A stretch of 64,000 nt of DNA from Ancistrus triradiatus (Eukaryota > Chordata > Actinopteri > Siluriformes > Loricariidae), in NCBI GenBank assembly GCA_025084515.1, contig JAJAGP010000859.1, forward strand, positions 131,822 to 195,821. The letters run 5' to 3'. Positions 1 through 64,000 of this stretch are shown here, in pieces; position 1 is the stretch's first letter; each line of letters opens with the position of its first letter. Both the position numbers and the translations under genes were made by a program. Below the pieces are notes generated by a model. It was not told the DNA's origin and made no database searches. It saw nothing but the letters and a program-made list of their open reading frames with translations.

Positions 1-590
1 TATATTTGGAGAAACTAAAACACTGCATTTCAGCATAAGAACTTTATCCCACATGGTGGTGGTAGAATCATGGTTTGGGCCTGCTTTGCTGCATCTGGGA
101 CAGGACGGCTTGACATCATTGATGGAACAATGAATTCCGAATGATATCAGAGAATTCTATAGGAAAATTGTCAGGACATCTGTCCATTAACTGAGAGAAT
201 GTGGGTCATGCAGCAAGACATCGACCCTAAGCACACAAGTCGTTCTACCAAAGAATGGTTAAAGAAGAATAAAGTTAATGTTTTTGAATGGCCAAGTCGA
301 AGTTCTGACCTTAATCCTATCGAAATGTTGTGGAAGGACCTGAAGTGAGCAGTTAATGTGAGGAAACCCACCATCATCCCAGAGTTGAAGCTGTTCTGTA
401 CGGAGAAATGGTCTAAAATCCCTCCAAGCCGGTGTGCAGGACTGATCAACAGTTACAGGAAGCATTTAGTTGCAATTTTTGCTGCACAGGGGGGGTCATA
501 CCAGATACTGAAAGCAAATGTTCACATACTTTTGCCACTCACTAATATTGGATCGTTTTCCTCAATAAATAAATGAACAAGTACATATAC
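1..590 (+). pseudogene. Tc1-like transposase, C-terminal remnant plus 3' terminal repeat
   Basis: The + strand encodes the catalytic half of a Tc1/mariner DDE transposase, with its 5' part beyond the left edge. Visible blocks are HGGGRIMVWACFAASG (from about 53), MQQDIDPKHTSRSTKEW (about 207) and SSDLNPIEMLWKDLK (about 302), with the family's third catalytic acid in NPIE. The C-terminal block KIPPSRCAGLINSYRK is at about 416. In-frame stops (for example after MNSE near 141) make it non-functional. The terminal repeat at about 520-590 (tttgccactcactaatatt, then cctcaataaataaa) matches the ends of the element at 15103-16365, so both belong to one family. It lies upstream of the semaphorin gene and has no evident relation to it. 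Confidence 0.85.
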
Positions 591-799
591 ATATAGTATA
601 AAAAAACTGTATTGTACCAACATTAAACGTCTGTGTAATTTATATCTTTCATGCAGACGTTCAGTCTATCTGAAACTATTGAAAGCATGTGATACATGTA
701 AATACTCAAATAGGTTGCTGAAAAATAAACAGGAGAATTAAGGATAAGCCTTTTCAACATTAAGCATTTTAGAAAGTCACCAGCTCATTCATTCATTTT

Positions 800-1075
800 C
801 TTATCCGTTTAATCCTGGTCGGGGTCGACGGTGCCTAGCCGGCAGCACAGGGCACAAGGAAGGAACAGACAGGGTGTCAATCCATCGTAGGGCACACTCA
901 CTCATACACACACTCATGTATTAGAAACACAAATTGACCTAATACACATATCTATGGAATGTGGAAGGAAACCAGTACCTGGAGCAAACTCACGCAGACA
1001 CAGGAAGGACATGCAGGGGCCCTGGAGCTGTGAGGGGACCATGCTAATCACTACACCACTGTGGTGCCCATGTCG
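800..1075. repeat. Degenerate dispersed fish repeat
   Basis: It opens with cattcattttcttatccg, then has ccatcgtagggcacactcac, a catacacacactcatg stretch, ggaaggaaaccagtacctgg and cactacaccactgtggtgcc. These are signature pieces of a non-coding repeat that is very common in teleost genomes. Related decayed copies are at 4848-5120 and 44945-45095. I cannot assign a repeat class without a library search. No coding content is visible. Confidence 0.6.
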
Positions 1076-1149
1076 TCAATTGCTTAGTGAAACTTTACAG
1101 TGCAATATGATGTAACAGATATATGTATATATTAATGATTATTAATGTA

Positions 1150-2565
1150 CAGTGGGGCAAAAAAGTATTTAGTCAGTCACTGATTATGCAAGTTCTCCTA
1201 CTTAGAAAGATGAGAGAGGTCTGTAATTTCCATCATGGGTACACTTCAACTAAGAGAGACAAAATGAGAAAAACAATCCTGGAAATCACATTGTAGGATT
1301 TTTAAAGAATTTAATTGTAAATCATGGTGGAAAATAAGTATTTGGTCACCCACAAACAAGCAAGATTTCTGGCTCTCACAAAACTGTAACTTCTTCTTTA
1401 AGAAGCTCTTCTGTCCTCCACTTGTTACCTGTATTAATGGCACCTTTTTGACCTCGTTATCTGTATAAAAGACACCTGTCCACAGCCTCAAACAGTCAGA
1501 CTCCAAACTCAACCATGGCCAAGACCAAAGAGCTGTCGAAGGACACCAGGAAGAAAATTGCAGACCTGCACCAGGCTGGGAAGAGTGGATCTACAATAGG
1601 CAAGCAGGTTGGTGTGAATAAATCAACTGTGGGAGCAATTGTATGAAAATGGAAGCCATACAAGACCACTGATAATCTCCCTCGATCTGGGGCCCCACGC
1701 AAGATCTCATCCCGTGGAGTCAAAATGATCATGAGAACGGTGAGCAAAAAATCCCAGAAACTACACGGAGGGACCCCTAATGAATGAGAGAGCTGCAGAG
1801 AGCTGGGACCAAAGTAAAGTTAAAAGGCTACCATCAGTTTGACACACTACGCCTAGAGGGACGCAGATCCTGCAGGGCCAGGCATGTCCCCTGCTTAAGC
1901 CAGTAACAGTCCCAGGACCGTCTGAAGTTTTTGTCAGAGAGCGTACAGATGATCCAGAAGAGGATTGGAGAATATTATGTGGTCAGATGACACCAAAATA
2001 TAACTTTTTGGTAAAAAACTCGATGTGTTTGGAGGAAAAAGAATTCTGAGTTGCACCATACCTACTGTGAAGCATGGGGGCGGAAACCTCATGCTTTGGG
2101 GGTGTTTTTCTGCAAAGGGGACAGGACGACTGATCCGTGTTAAGGGAAGAATGAACGGGGTCATGTATCGTGAGATTTTAAACCAAAACCTCCTTCCATC
2201 AGTGAGAGCATTGAAGATGGAACGTGGCTGGGTCTTCCAGCATGACAATGATCCCAAACACACTGTTCGGGCAATGAAGGAGTGGCTCCGTAAAAAGCAA
2301 TTCATGCTCCTGGACTGGCCTAGCCAGTCTCCAGACCTCAACCCCATAGAAAAGTTGTGGAGGGAGTTGAAAATCCATGTTGCCCCAAAACATCACTGCT
2401 CTAGAGGAGATCTGCATGGAGGAATGGGCCAAAATACCAGGTACAGTGTGTGCAAACCTGGTGAAGACTTACAGGAAATGTTTGACCTCTGTCATTGCCA
2501 ACAAAGGTTATGTTACAAAGTATTGAGTTGAACCAAATTTATTGACCAAAATACTTATTTTTGGC
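1150..2565 (+). mobile_element. Tc1-like transposon, 5' end intact, 3' end missing
   Basis: The left end cagtggggcaaaaaagtatt follows a TA dinucleotide at 1148-1149, as expected for Tc1/mariner insertion. A long terminal repeat region (1150 to about 1350), then a decayed transposase, follow. Homology to the complete relative at 56932-58567 stops near 2562, just after the transposase stop, so the right terminal repeat has been lost. The element is upstream of the semaphorin promoter in the same orientation. Confidence 0.85.
1515..2531 (+). pseudogene. Decayed Tc1-like transposase
   Basis: The start MAKTKELSKDTRKKIADLHQ lies at 1515 and leads the N-terminal helix-turn-helix region. Codon 44 (1644-1646) is TGA where the relative at 57-58 kb reads Arg, a typical CpG decay. 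Small indels near 1745-1900 break the frame. The catalytic part is open at 2025-2531 and contains HGGGNLMLWGCFSAKG, FQHDNDPKHTVRAMKEW and SQSPDLNPIEKLWRELK, so the second Asp and the Glu of the DDE triad are present. The frame ends at TGA just after KVLS, the same end as the copy at 57140. It cannot make a working transposase. Confidence 0.88.
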
Positions 2566-4330
2566 ACTTTTTGTGTAATAAATGGGTGTGAATCATACAT
2601 TCTACTTTATTTTTCAGTGTAGTTTTATTAAAACAAAATACTTAAAGTGTGCGTAGGAAAAATAAAACCAGTTAGTCGAAAAGTAAATTTAGAAGACATC
2701 ACAGAGACATAGAAAATGAGTAGGGTGGAGGTGGAGGCTGGTTGAAACCACAAAATGTACTGAAAAATCAACTTCAAATCATAAATTCAAAACACAGAGG
2801 TTCCTACCAGGCTTTTAATAAAAAGCCCCAGCAAGTCTCACATAATCCACTGTGCTTTGCGTTAACACGCCAACTCTTTCCCTGGAAAAAAAATAAAATA
2901 AATTAGTAAAAAAATCCTTTCCTTTTATCTGTCTGAGCAGATTTTGCTGTTCTCTTCGTGCTGTATTTTGAGGAAAGTGGAAAAAAAAAAGGGCAAAGTT
3001 GGGTTCTTTTTTATATTTTTTTGTTATTTTGGTTACATTTGAGCAACTGATACCATAAATACCTTTAAGTCTTGTACTTCTTTATGAGTGAAAAAGCTTG
3101 TATTTACACAAATAGTTCAGTAGTAAATGTGCAATCTGAAAAAGTTGATCTTTTGGCACAATGTAACACCAGGTGAGGCTTAAGTGCTGATGGTAGCACT
3201 CAAACAGAATACAAAGGCACCATTGAAGGTGGAGGTAAATAAAAATTTGGCAGTTGTCTTTTCTCAGGCTTTTTTATTTCACCATTTTAGATATTACACA
3301 TACCTCACAAAGATTAAGCAAAACATGACATTGACATGATTCTTACCAAAGAGTTAAATATATTATGTTCTGAACAATACTGCAAAAAATGCTGTCACAT
3401 TGTATAACTATTTTATGGTTGCTTTAAATACTTGAATGAGTCCATCTTACCCAGCTCTCTACTAAAAATATCTTGTGGATTTAACAGTTGATAAACATTT
3501 GCTGACTGAATCTGGGAATCATTCATTAAATGAAATTGTTTTGCAAAATTAGAGACAGTACAATGTTCCTTGCCAGATGCTTGAGCTGTGGCCAAGGTAT
3601 TATCAGTAACAAACAATTAAACCCATCATTGTTTGACTAAATGTAGAACTAAAGTTTAGTGAACAAACATGATATTGATTCATTGGAAAATTCAACTTAA
3701 AACTATTAATTAAAAGCATGAATACTGCATGCAAAACCTCACACAAACTAGAGAGACAAGTTATTATTTTACAGGGAGGTTTGTTGTTTTTTACCTTGCT
3801 ATTAGTTTCGATCACTACTTGTTTCTACTGTAAACTTAAATGTGTTATGTTGTGGTATTTGACCTTTTTTCTAATACAAAAGTAAAAAGCTATTTAATAG
3901 TGATTTAATCACCTTGTGATCCCTTAACAAGGACTCTAAACAAGAATTTTACATTTTTAATAAGTTCAACATTTAAGCCTGGTTCCACTAAAGATTTTTT
4001 TCCTCATGCATCTCAGGCTGTTTTTCTTAATACTTTTGGTGCTGCCTGTGCATTTGGGGTCTAGACTCTGCCGTGATATTTATTTATTTATTGATTTATT
4101 TTTTCATGTTTAACCTTGATTTTTCCTGGTTTGGGTATCAGGGGCTCTGGGGAAACACAGGCCGCAGGCGTGGGCGTGTCCTAGATACCAGCCCAAATGC
4201 AGGCTTCAGTGATGTGTTTTATAGACTTTTTATGTCAGGATGCTACAAATGTAGGAAGTGTTACCTATAAAAACTACAAATCAGAAGATGTGGGTACATT
4301 ATACTTAGATTTTTTTTAATATGACATGTC
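2566..4330. other. Intergenic, AT-rich; nothing recognised
   Basis: This is AT-rich sequence with short poly-A and poly-T runs. I see no exon, RNA gene or clear transposon. A short stretch near 4130-4200 (gccgcaggcgtgggcgtgtc) is more GC-rich and resembles decayed pieces of the common fish repeat at 4848-5120. Open frames here are short and have no recognisable domains. Confidence 0.5.
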
Positions 4331-4431
4331 TGTGTGTTTTTCCTCCAGATACTCCAGTTTGCTCCAACTTTCCGAATATATGCATTACTTCAACTGGCAT
4401 ATCTAAAAGTGTTCCAGTGTCTGAATGTGTT

Positions 4432-4440
4432 TGTGTGCGT

Positions 4441-4490
<50 letters not shown>
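4432..4490. repeat. (GT)n microsatellite
   Basis: Imperfect GTGC units at the 5' side run into a pure GT tract. It is directly followed by the dispersed repeat at 4497-4725. Confidence 0.95.
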
Positions 4491-4492
<2 letters not shown>

Positions 4493-4496
4493 AAAT

Positions 4497-4725
4497 ATAA
4501 TAATGAGGACGAAATGTTCCCCTAAGGAAAGAAAGAGCTGATATTTTTACCTTGGAGTTTAATTAAAACCTCAACTTTCTTTTGAAAAGCCAAAAGGGTT
4601 AAAATATTTGCTTTAGGTTACTGGGGTTAAGCTTAGGATTAGGTGAAGGTGTAGAATTAATTGGCTACAGTATTATTGTGTCAATGGAAGGTTATCATAA
4701 TGACAGAAATACAAACCTCACAGCA
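4497..4725. repeat. Microsatellite-associated dispersed repeat, copy 1
   Basis: The sequence holds gaggacgaaatgttcccc, a telomere-like ggttaagcttaggattaggt block, attaattggctacagtatta and tgtcaatggaaggttatcat. The same order (ggttagggttaggtgtaagt, cagtaatattatgtcagtgg, then a GT tract) recurs at 10495-10613, so this is a repeat family tied to GT microsatellites. A decayed relative may flank the CA tract at 61364-61600. Confidence 0.6.
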
Positions 4726-4847
4726 TGCATCCTGTGCTGCTGGTTCTGGCCTTTCTCAGACCCTGAATTGGATTTAGCAGGTTTGGAAAGTGAGTGAGGG
4801 ATGATTAAGCAGTTTGTATGTTTAAGTAATGAATAATTTATTAATAG

Positions 4848-5120
4848 GGCGGCATGGTGGAGCAGCGGTTATTCCCTGAGTGGAGTTTGCATGTCCTCCC
4901 CATGCCCTTGTGGGTTTACCCTGGTTACTCTGATTTCTTCCCTCATTCTAACAACATATGTGTTAGGTTAGTAGGTGTTTCAAAAATGCCCTTAATGTGT
5001 GAGTGAGTGCGTGCATGAGTGTGTGGGTATGTGCCCTATGATGGTTTGGACCCTTGTCTAGGGTTGCTCCTGCGTTGTGCCTTACGCCTTGTGCTGCTGG
5101 CTTGGCACCGGATACCCCAG
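4848..5120. repeat. Dispersed fish repeat (gggcggcatggtgg type)
   Basis: It starts gggcggcatggtggagcagc, continues gtggagtttgcatgtcctcc, and ends with a tgtgtgagtgagtg stretch, a gccctatgatggtttggacc block and a ATT-rich tail. This is the forward copy of a very common teleost non-coding repeat. The 44945-45095 copy is in the opposite orientation. Confidence 0.6.
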
Positions 5121-5128
5121 GGCCCCGA

Positions 5129-5133
5129 CTTAC

Positions 5134-5165
<32 letters not shown>
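5129..5165. repeat. (ATT)n microsatellite
   Basis: A run of TTA/ATT triplets forms the tail of the preceding dispersed repeat. A second, looser ATT/ATA-rich stretch follows at about 5340-5440. Confidence 0.9.
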
Positions 5166-5168
<3 letters not shown>

Positions 5169-5501
5169 GAGACCCAGTGGTGCCTTCCCACCAGCTGTGT
5201 CCAGTAAGATTGACTGTGTCTGACGGAGGGGAGAAGCTGTAACTGCAACTGTTACCCGGCCCTTACGATGGACTGGTGTCTGTGAATTCCAGGGATGCCG
5301 TCTGCGACCCTGGCCAAGAGGGGTTAAAATGTGAAAAACAAACCCTATTATACTATTATTATTAATATTAATATTACTACTACTGCTACCATTGTTAACA
5401 ACAGTAATGATACTGTTATTGTAAAATTATATTGTTATTTCTGTTATTACATACTGTGATGTCATCAATAGTTTGTTTGCCATCTTAATATAAATGACCA
5501 C

Positions 5502-5507
<6 letters not shown>

Positions 5508-5563
<56 letters not shown>
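5508..5563. repeat. (GA)n microsatellite
   Basis: About 27 GA units lie 130-570 bp upstream of the probable first exon. A second shorter tract is at 5817-5846. On the minus strand they read as Ser/Leu repeats in open frames that are not genes. Confidence 0.95.
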
Positions 5564-5566
<3 letters not shown>

Positions 5567-5689
5567 TTTGGAGAAGGGAAAGAGGGGAAAGGAGGTAAGA
5601 ATAGAGAAATGAACGGGTAAAGAGAAAGGAGTGGTAATAGACATAAGTAGAAGACAGAAAGCAAAGTCCCACAGGATTGTGCGGTTACC

Positions 5690-5815
5690 TTCCATAACCG
5701 CCTCCAATTATCCGGCGCGCTTGTGTTTTGCAGCTTAATTGTAGGCGTGGGATGGTGAAAGTGGGCGTGTCCGGGAAGGTGAGGCCACACCCACATGAGG
5801 CTCTGCGTCCACCTG

Positions 5816-5849
<34 letters not shown>

Positions 5850-6135
5850 CATTCTCAGGAGCGAGTGAATAATCGTGAGTCCATGAGGAGGAATACCCCA
5901 TGCACGCTCATGCACACTTCATTTCATTCTGGTATATTCTAGGGAGTCTGTCAGAAGCCGCTGTTGCGTGTATATGTGTGTGCGCGTGTGTGTGTGCATG
6001 TGTGTATGTGTGTGCATGCGTGTGTGCTGCCGTTACTTCGGACTGGACGACATCAGCACGCGCACCGCGGGATCTCTCTTCACTGGATTCTGAATGGGGT
6101 TTAATATCGGGATAAACTTCGGATAATTTTCCCAG
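5690..6135 (+). promoter_or_regulatory. sema3f: Probable sema3f promoter and non-coding exon 1
   Basis: This is the most GC- and CpG-rich stretch upstream of the start codon. It holds Sp/KLF-type GC and CACCC boxes (gtaggcgtgggatgg, gtgggcgtgtccggg, ggccacacccacatg), a (GA)14 tract at 5817-5846, a GT/GC alternating tract at about 5968-6026 and cacgcgcaccgcgggatc at about 6057. A strong donor, ttttcccag|gtgaat, follows 6135, so exon 1 may end there and splice to exon 2 at 6931. Human SEMA3F also has a non-coding first exon. The transcription start cannot be fixed from sequence, and the exon is inferred from composition and the donor only. Confidence 0.45.
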
Positions 6136-6930
6136 GTGAATATACTGATGGAATAATACGGACGCTTTTTATTTTTTAACACTGCTTTGTCTGAAGATTT
6201 TCTATATCTCATTAAACTGGTTCTTATGGGACTGTCTATAGGAACAATGACTTGATAAATCATGTAGATAGCAGTAAAATAACTAAAGGCGATTTTTCTT
6301 AGTAAGGCACATTTAGCTAACTTACACGCAGCCAGGCATTCACCGGTTTGTTTTCGTTTAGTGTTTTTTTATTATTATTTTATTATCTGTTTATTGGTTT
6401 ACGAAGATTTCCAATATGCGCCTTGTACATGGAATAGTGCATAATAGCAGGATGCAACAACTGATTGCGAGATGTTGCGTTAGATCCACAATATCAGAAT
6501 TTACACACAGAGTGTGATGGTTGCCTCTAATTTATTTAGATCTCATTTTGATTTATTGTAGAGCTTGAGGTTGTGATAGGTTGTGGTTTGAGAAGAGACT
6601 CTGCAGTTACAGGTGTGACTTAAACGCACTATGCTTGGGTGCAGTCGGTGTGTGTGTCCTGGTCATCTGGTGTGCATTGCAAAAATCCTCAGTCTTTAAT
6701 AAATATGTAGTGTTTAATTAACTCTTGGCTGTCTCCATCTGGACCTGAGTTTAAGGATTCAAATTGCAACTTGTCCAGAGTTTCCAATTCTAGCTCTAAA
6801 GTGAGGTCATTTCATTCTCTTACAAATGATTAATTCTGATGTTAGATCTGTTTCACTGATGCTGCTGGAGGGAAGGTAAACTGTTGTATTAGCAGTCTGA
6901 TCATTACCTCTTTTCTTCCTTTTCTGTCAG
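6136..6930 (+). other. Predicted intron 1 (5' UTR intron)
   Basis: It lies between the inferred exon 1 donor (gtgaat at 6136) and the polypyrimidine tract and acceptor ttttctgtcag at 6920-6930. No repeat or ORF is recognised. It ends with a CAG-CAG tandem acceptor, so exon 2 may start at 6931 or 6934. This affects only the 5' UTR. Confidence 0.4.
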
Positions 6931-6954
6931 CAGGACTGACTGTTCCTCCACACA

Positions 6955-62468
<55,514 letters not shown>

Positions 62469-63101
62469 GTAGGACCACTATAACCGAATGATCCTCCATA
62501 AGAGACAGCCATAAGCAAATAGAGTCCACAAAAATCCAATGGTTTAAATCTATATGAGTGTCAAGTACCACTGATGTTAATCAATAATAACACAATATAA
62601 TACGTAGTTACTGATTAATCTTTTGTTGATTAATTGATCTTGATAAAATCTTGTTTGAGATTTCATTACTTAGTAAATTAATACAATAGTACCAAAAACT
62701 CAAATTCCTCATATTTGTAGTCTAGTTACTTTTATATATTCTTGTACCTTTTCTTTCAGTGTCCTATTAAAACAGAGATGCTAACACAGTCTGCTATTTT
62801 GAAATGTAATTATAATTGACAGGAGTTTTTTGCCAGTGTCTTTCTCTTTTTTTGCTGTTAGTTTGTACTGTTATTAGTCAGGTTTTGGAAGCCATAGATA
62901 GCTTTTTTCTCTTTAATCAATAGCTTTAACTTTTCTCTTTAATCAGTGAAACAGAAATATTGGTTCTGATCTCAAACTAACATCAACTAATGTATTAGTC
63001 AAACATTAATGGATTTTAGATGCTGGTCTTGTTTGTTGACATTTTGAAACTATGTGGAGTATTACTTACTCATAAAGACAAATCACAGTGTAATTTAGTT
63101 A
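62469..63101. other. Intron 13, first part; nothing recognised
   Basis: AT-rich sequence up to the transposon start at 63102. Confidence 0.45.
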
Positions 63102-63470
63102 CACATGTGGACAAAATTGTTGGTACCCCTCAGTTAATGAAAGAAAAACCCACAATGGTAACAGAAATAACTTTAATCTGACAAAAGTAATAATAAATCC
63201 AAAGCCTATGAACATGAACAAATGACAGTCAGACATTGCTTTTCAACCATGCTTCAACAGAGTTATTTAGAACAATAAACTCATGAAACAGGCCTGGACA
63301 GAAATGATGGTTCCCCTGAAAAATGTGACCAAAGGGACATGTTAAATCAAGGTGTGTTCCCTAATTAGCATCACACGTGTCTACAATCTTGTAATCAGTC
63401 AGTGGGCCTATATATAGGGCTTCAGGTAGTCACTGTGCTGTTTGGTGACAAGGTGTGTATCACACTCATC

Positions 63471-64000
63471 ATGGACCAGAGGAAGCAAAGGAAAGAGTTG
63501 TCTCAGGACATTAGAAAGAAAATTATAGACAACCATGTTACAGGTAAAGGTTATAAGACCATCTCCAAGCAGCTTGATGTTCCTGTGACTACAGTTGCAT
63601 ATATTTCTCAGAAATGTAAGACCCATAGGACTGTAGCCAACCTCCCTGGACGTGGACGCAGGAGGAAAATTGATGACAAATCAAAGAGACGGATAATACA
63701 AATGGTAACAAAAGAGCCAAGAAAAACTTCTAAAGAGATTAAAGGTGAACTTCAAGCTCAAGGAACATCAGTGTCAGATCGCACCATCCGTCGATGTTTG
63801 AGCCGAAGTGGACTTAATGGGAGACGAGCAAGGAGGACACCATTGTTGAAAACAAAACATAAAAATGCCAGACTGGAATTTGCCAAACTACATGTTGACA
63901 AGCCACAAAGCTTCTGGGAGAATGTCCTATGGACAGATTAGACAAAAATGGAACTTTTTGGACAGGCACATCAGCTCTATGTTCACAGACGGAAAAATGA
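63471..64000 (+). pseudogene. Near-intact Tc1-like transposase with one nonsense codon
   Basis: Start at 63471 (MDQRKQRKELSQDIRKKIID), preferred over the upstream in-frame ATG at 63402 because it aligns with relatives. The first HTH (KGYKTISKQLDVPVTTVAYI), a basic GRGRRRKID linker of the GRPR type, the second HTH (RKTSKEIKGELQAQGTSVSD, then RTIRRCLSRSGL) and ARLEFAKLHVDKPQSFWENV are all in frame. The first catalytic Asp is present in LWTD, and the next codon (63939-63941) is TAG where relatives have Glu. The frame then resumes as TKMELFGQAHQLYVHRRKN to the edge. Confidence 0.88.
63939..63941 (+). other. Premature TAG in transposase
   Basis: A single codon change (expected GAG or GAA) directly after the first catalytic Asp. 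Sequence on both sides is in the same frame, so this substitution alone truncates the protein within the window. Confidence 0.85.

Larger units (their letters stand above)
63102..64000 (+). mobile_element. Tc1-like transposon (fourth family), 5' part, runs off the edge
   Basis: The left end cacatgtggacaaaattgtt with ggtacccctcagttaatg follows TA at 63100-63101. A 5' leader of about 370 bp precedes the transposase ATG. The 3' half lies outside the window. Little decay is visible, so this looks like the youngest DNA transposon in the window. Confidence 0.9.

Noticed and set aside
5485..5901. 138-codon minus-strand frame with Ser/Leu repeats
   Set aside because: It is produced by two (GA)n tracts over the promoter region and is low complexity.

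Overview
The window is nuclear DNA of a ray-finned fish. The evidence is vertebrate exon/intron structure, a vertebrate class 3 semaphorin, many decayed Tc1-like transposons, a tRNA-derived SINE whose tail ends in the common teleost motif ggataagggcgtctgctaaa, and dense (GT)n/(GA)n microsatellites. The mix of Tc1 families and SINE tail suggests an ostariophysan, perhaps a catfish. This is a judgement from the repeats and was not tested by a search.

One protein-coding gene is supported: the 5' two thirds of a secreted semaphorin, sema3f type, on the + strand. A probable non-coding first exon with a GC-box-rich promoter lies at about 5.69-6.135 kb. The start codon and signal peptide are in exon 2 (ATG at 6955). 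A 38.7 kb intron follows (7091-45826). Eleven further coding exons between 45827 and 62468 encode most of the sema domain. All splice phases agree, giving about 496 codons. The last part of the sema domain, the PSI and Ig domains and the basic tail lie beyond the right edge. The 30-codon exon 6 sits where human SEMA3F has its alternatively spliced 31-residue insert, which favours sema3f over sema3a/b/g. The a/b paralogue cannot be decided. Exon 5 carries a cluster of small insertions that sum to +6 bases. They shift and then restore the frame across the most conserved cysteine-containing block.

Layout: 0-5.7 kb is intergenic, with two Tc1-like remnants, common fish repeats and microsatellites. 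5.7-7.1 kb holds the promoter and exons 1-2. 7.1-45.8 kb is the giant intron, loaded with Tc1-like remnants of at least five families, SINEs, a six-unit 140 bp tandem array, a nested LTR and foldback sequences, with unexplained single-copy-looking stretches between them. 45.8-62.5 kb is the exon-dense part; intron 10 holds a pogo-like element and a complete Tc1-like element, and intron 11 a solo-LTR-like block. 62.5-64 kb begins intron 13, with the best-preserved Tc1-like element running off the edge.

No operon, CRISPR, viral or toxin system is present, and I found no convincing new biological system. The points most worth a second look are the exon 5 anomaly, the conserved skippable exon, the 54 bp SINE-tail palindrome, the tandem array, the nested repeat pair, and possible regulatory blocks in the large intron.
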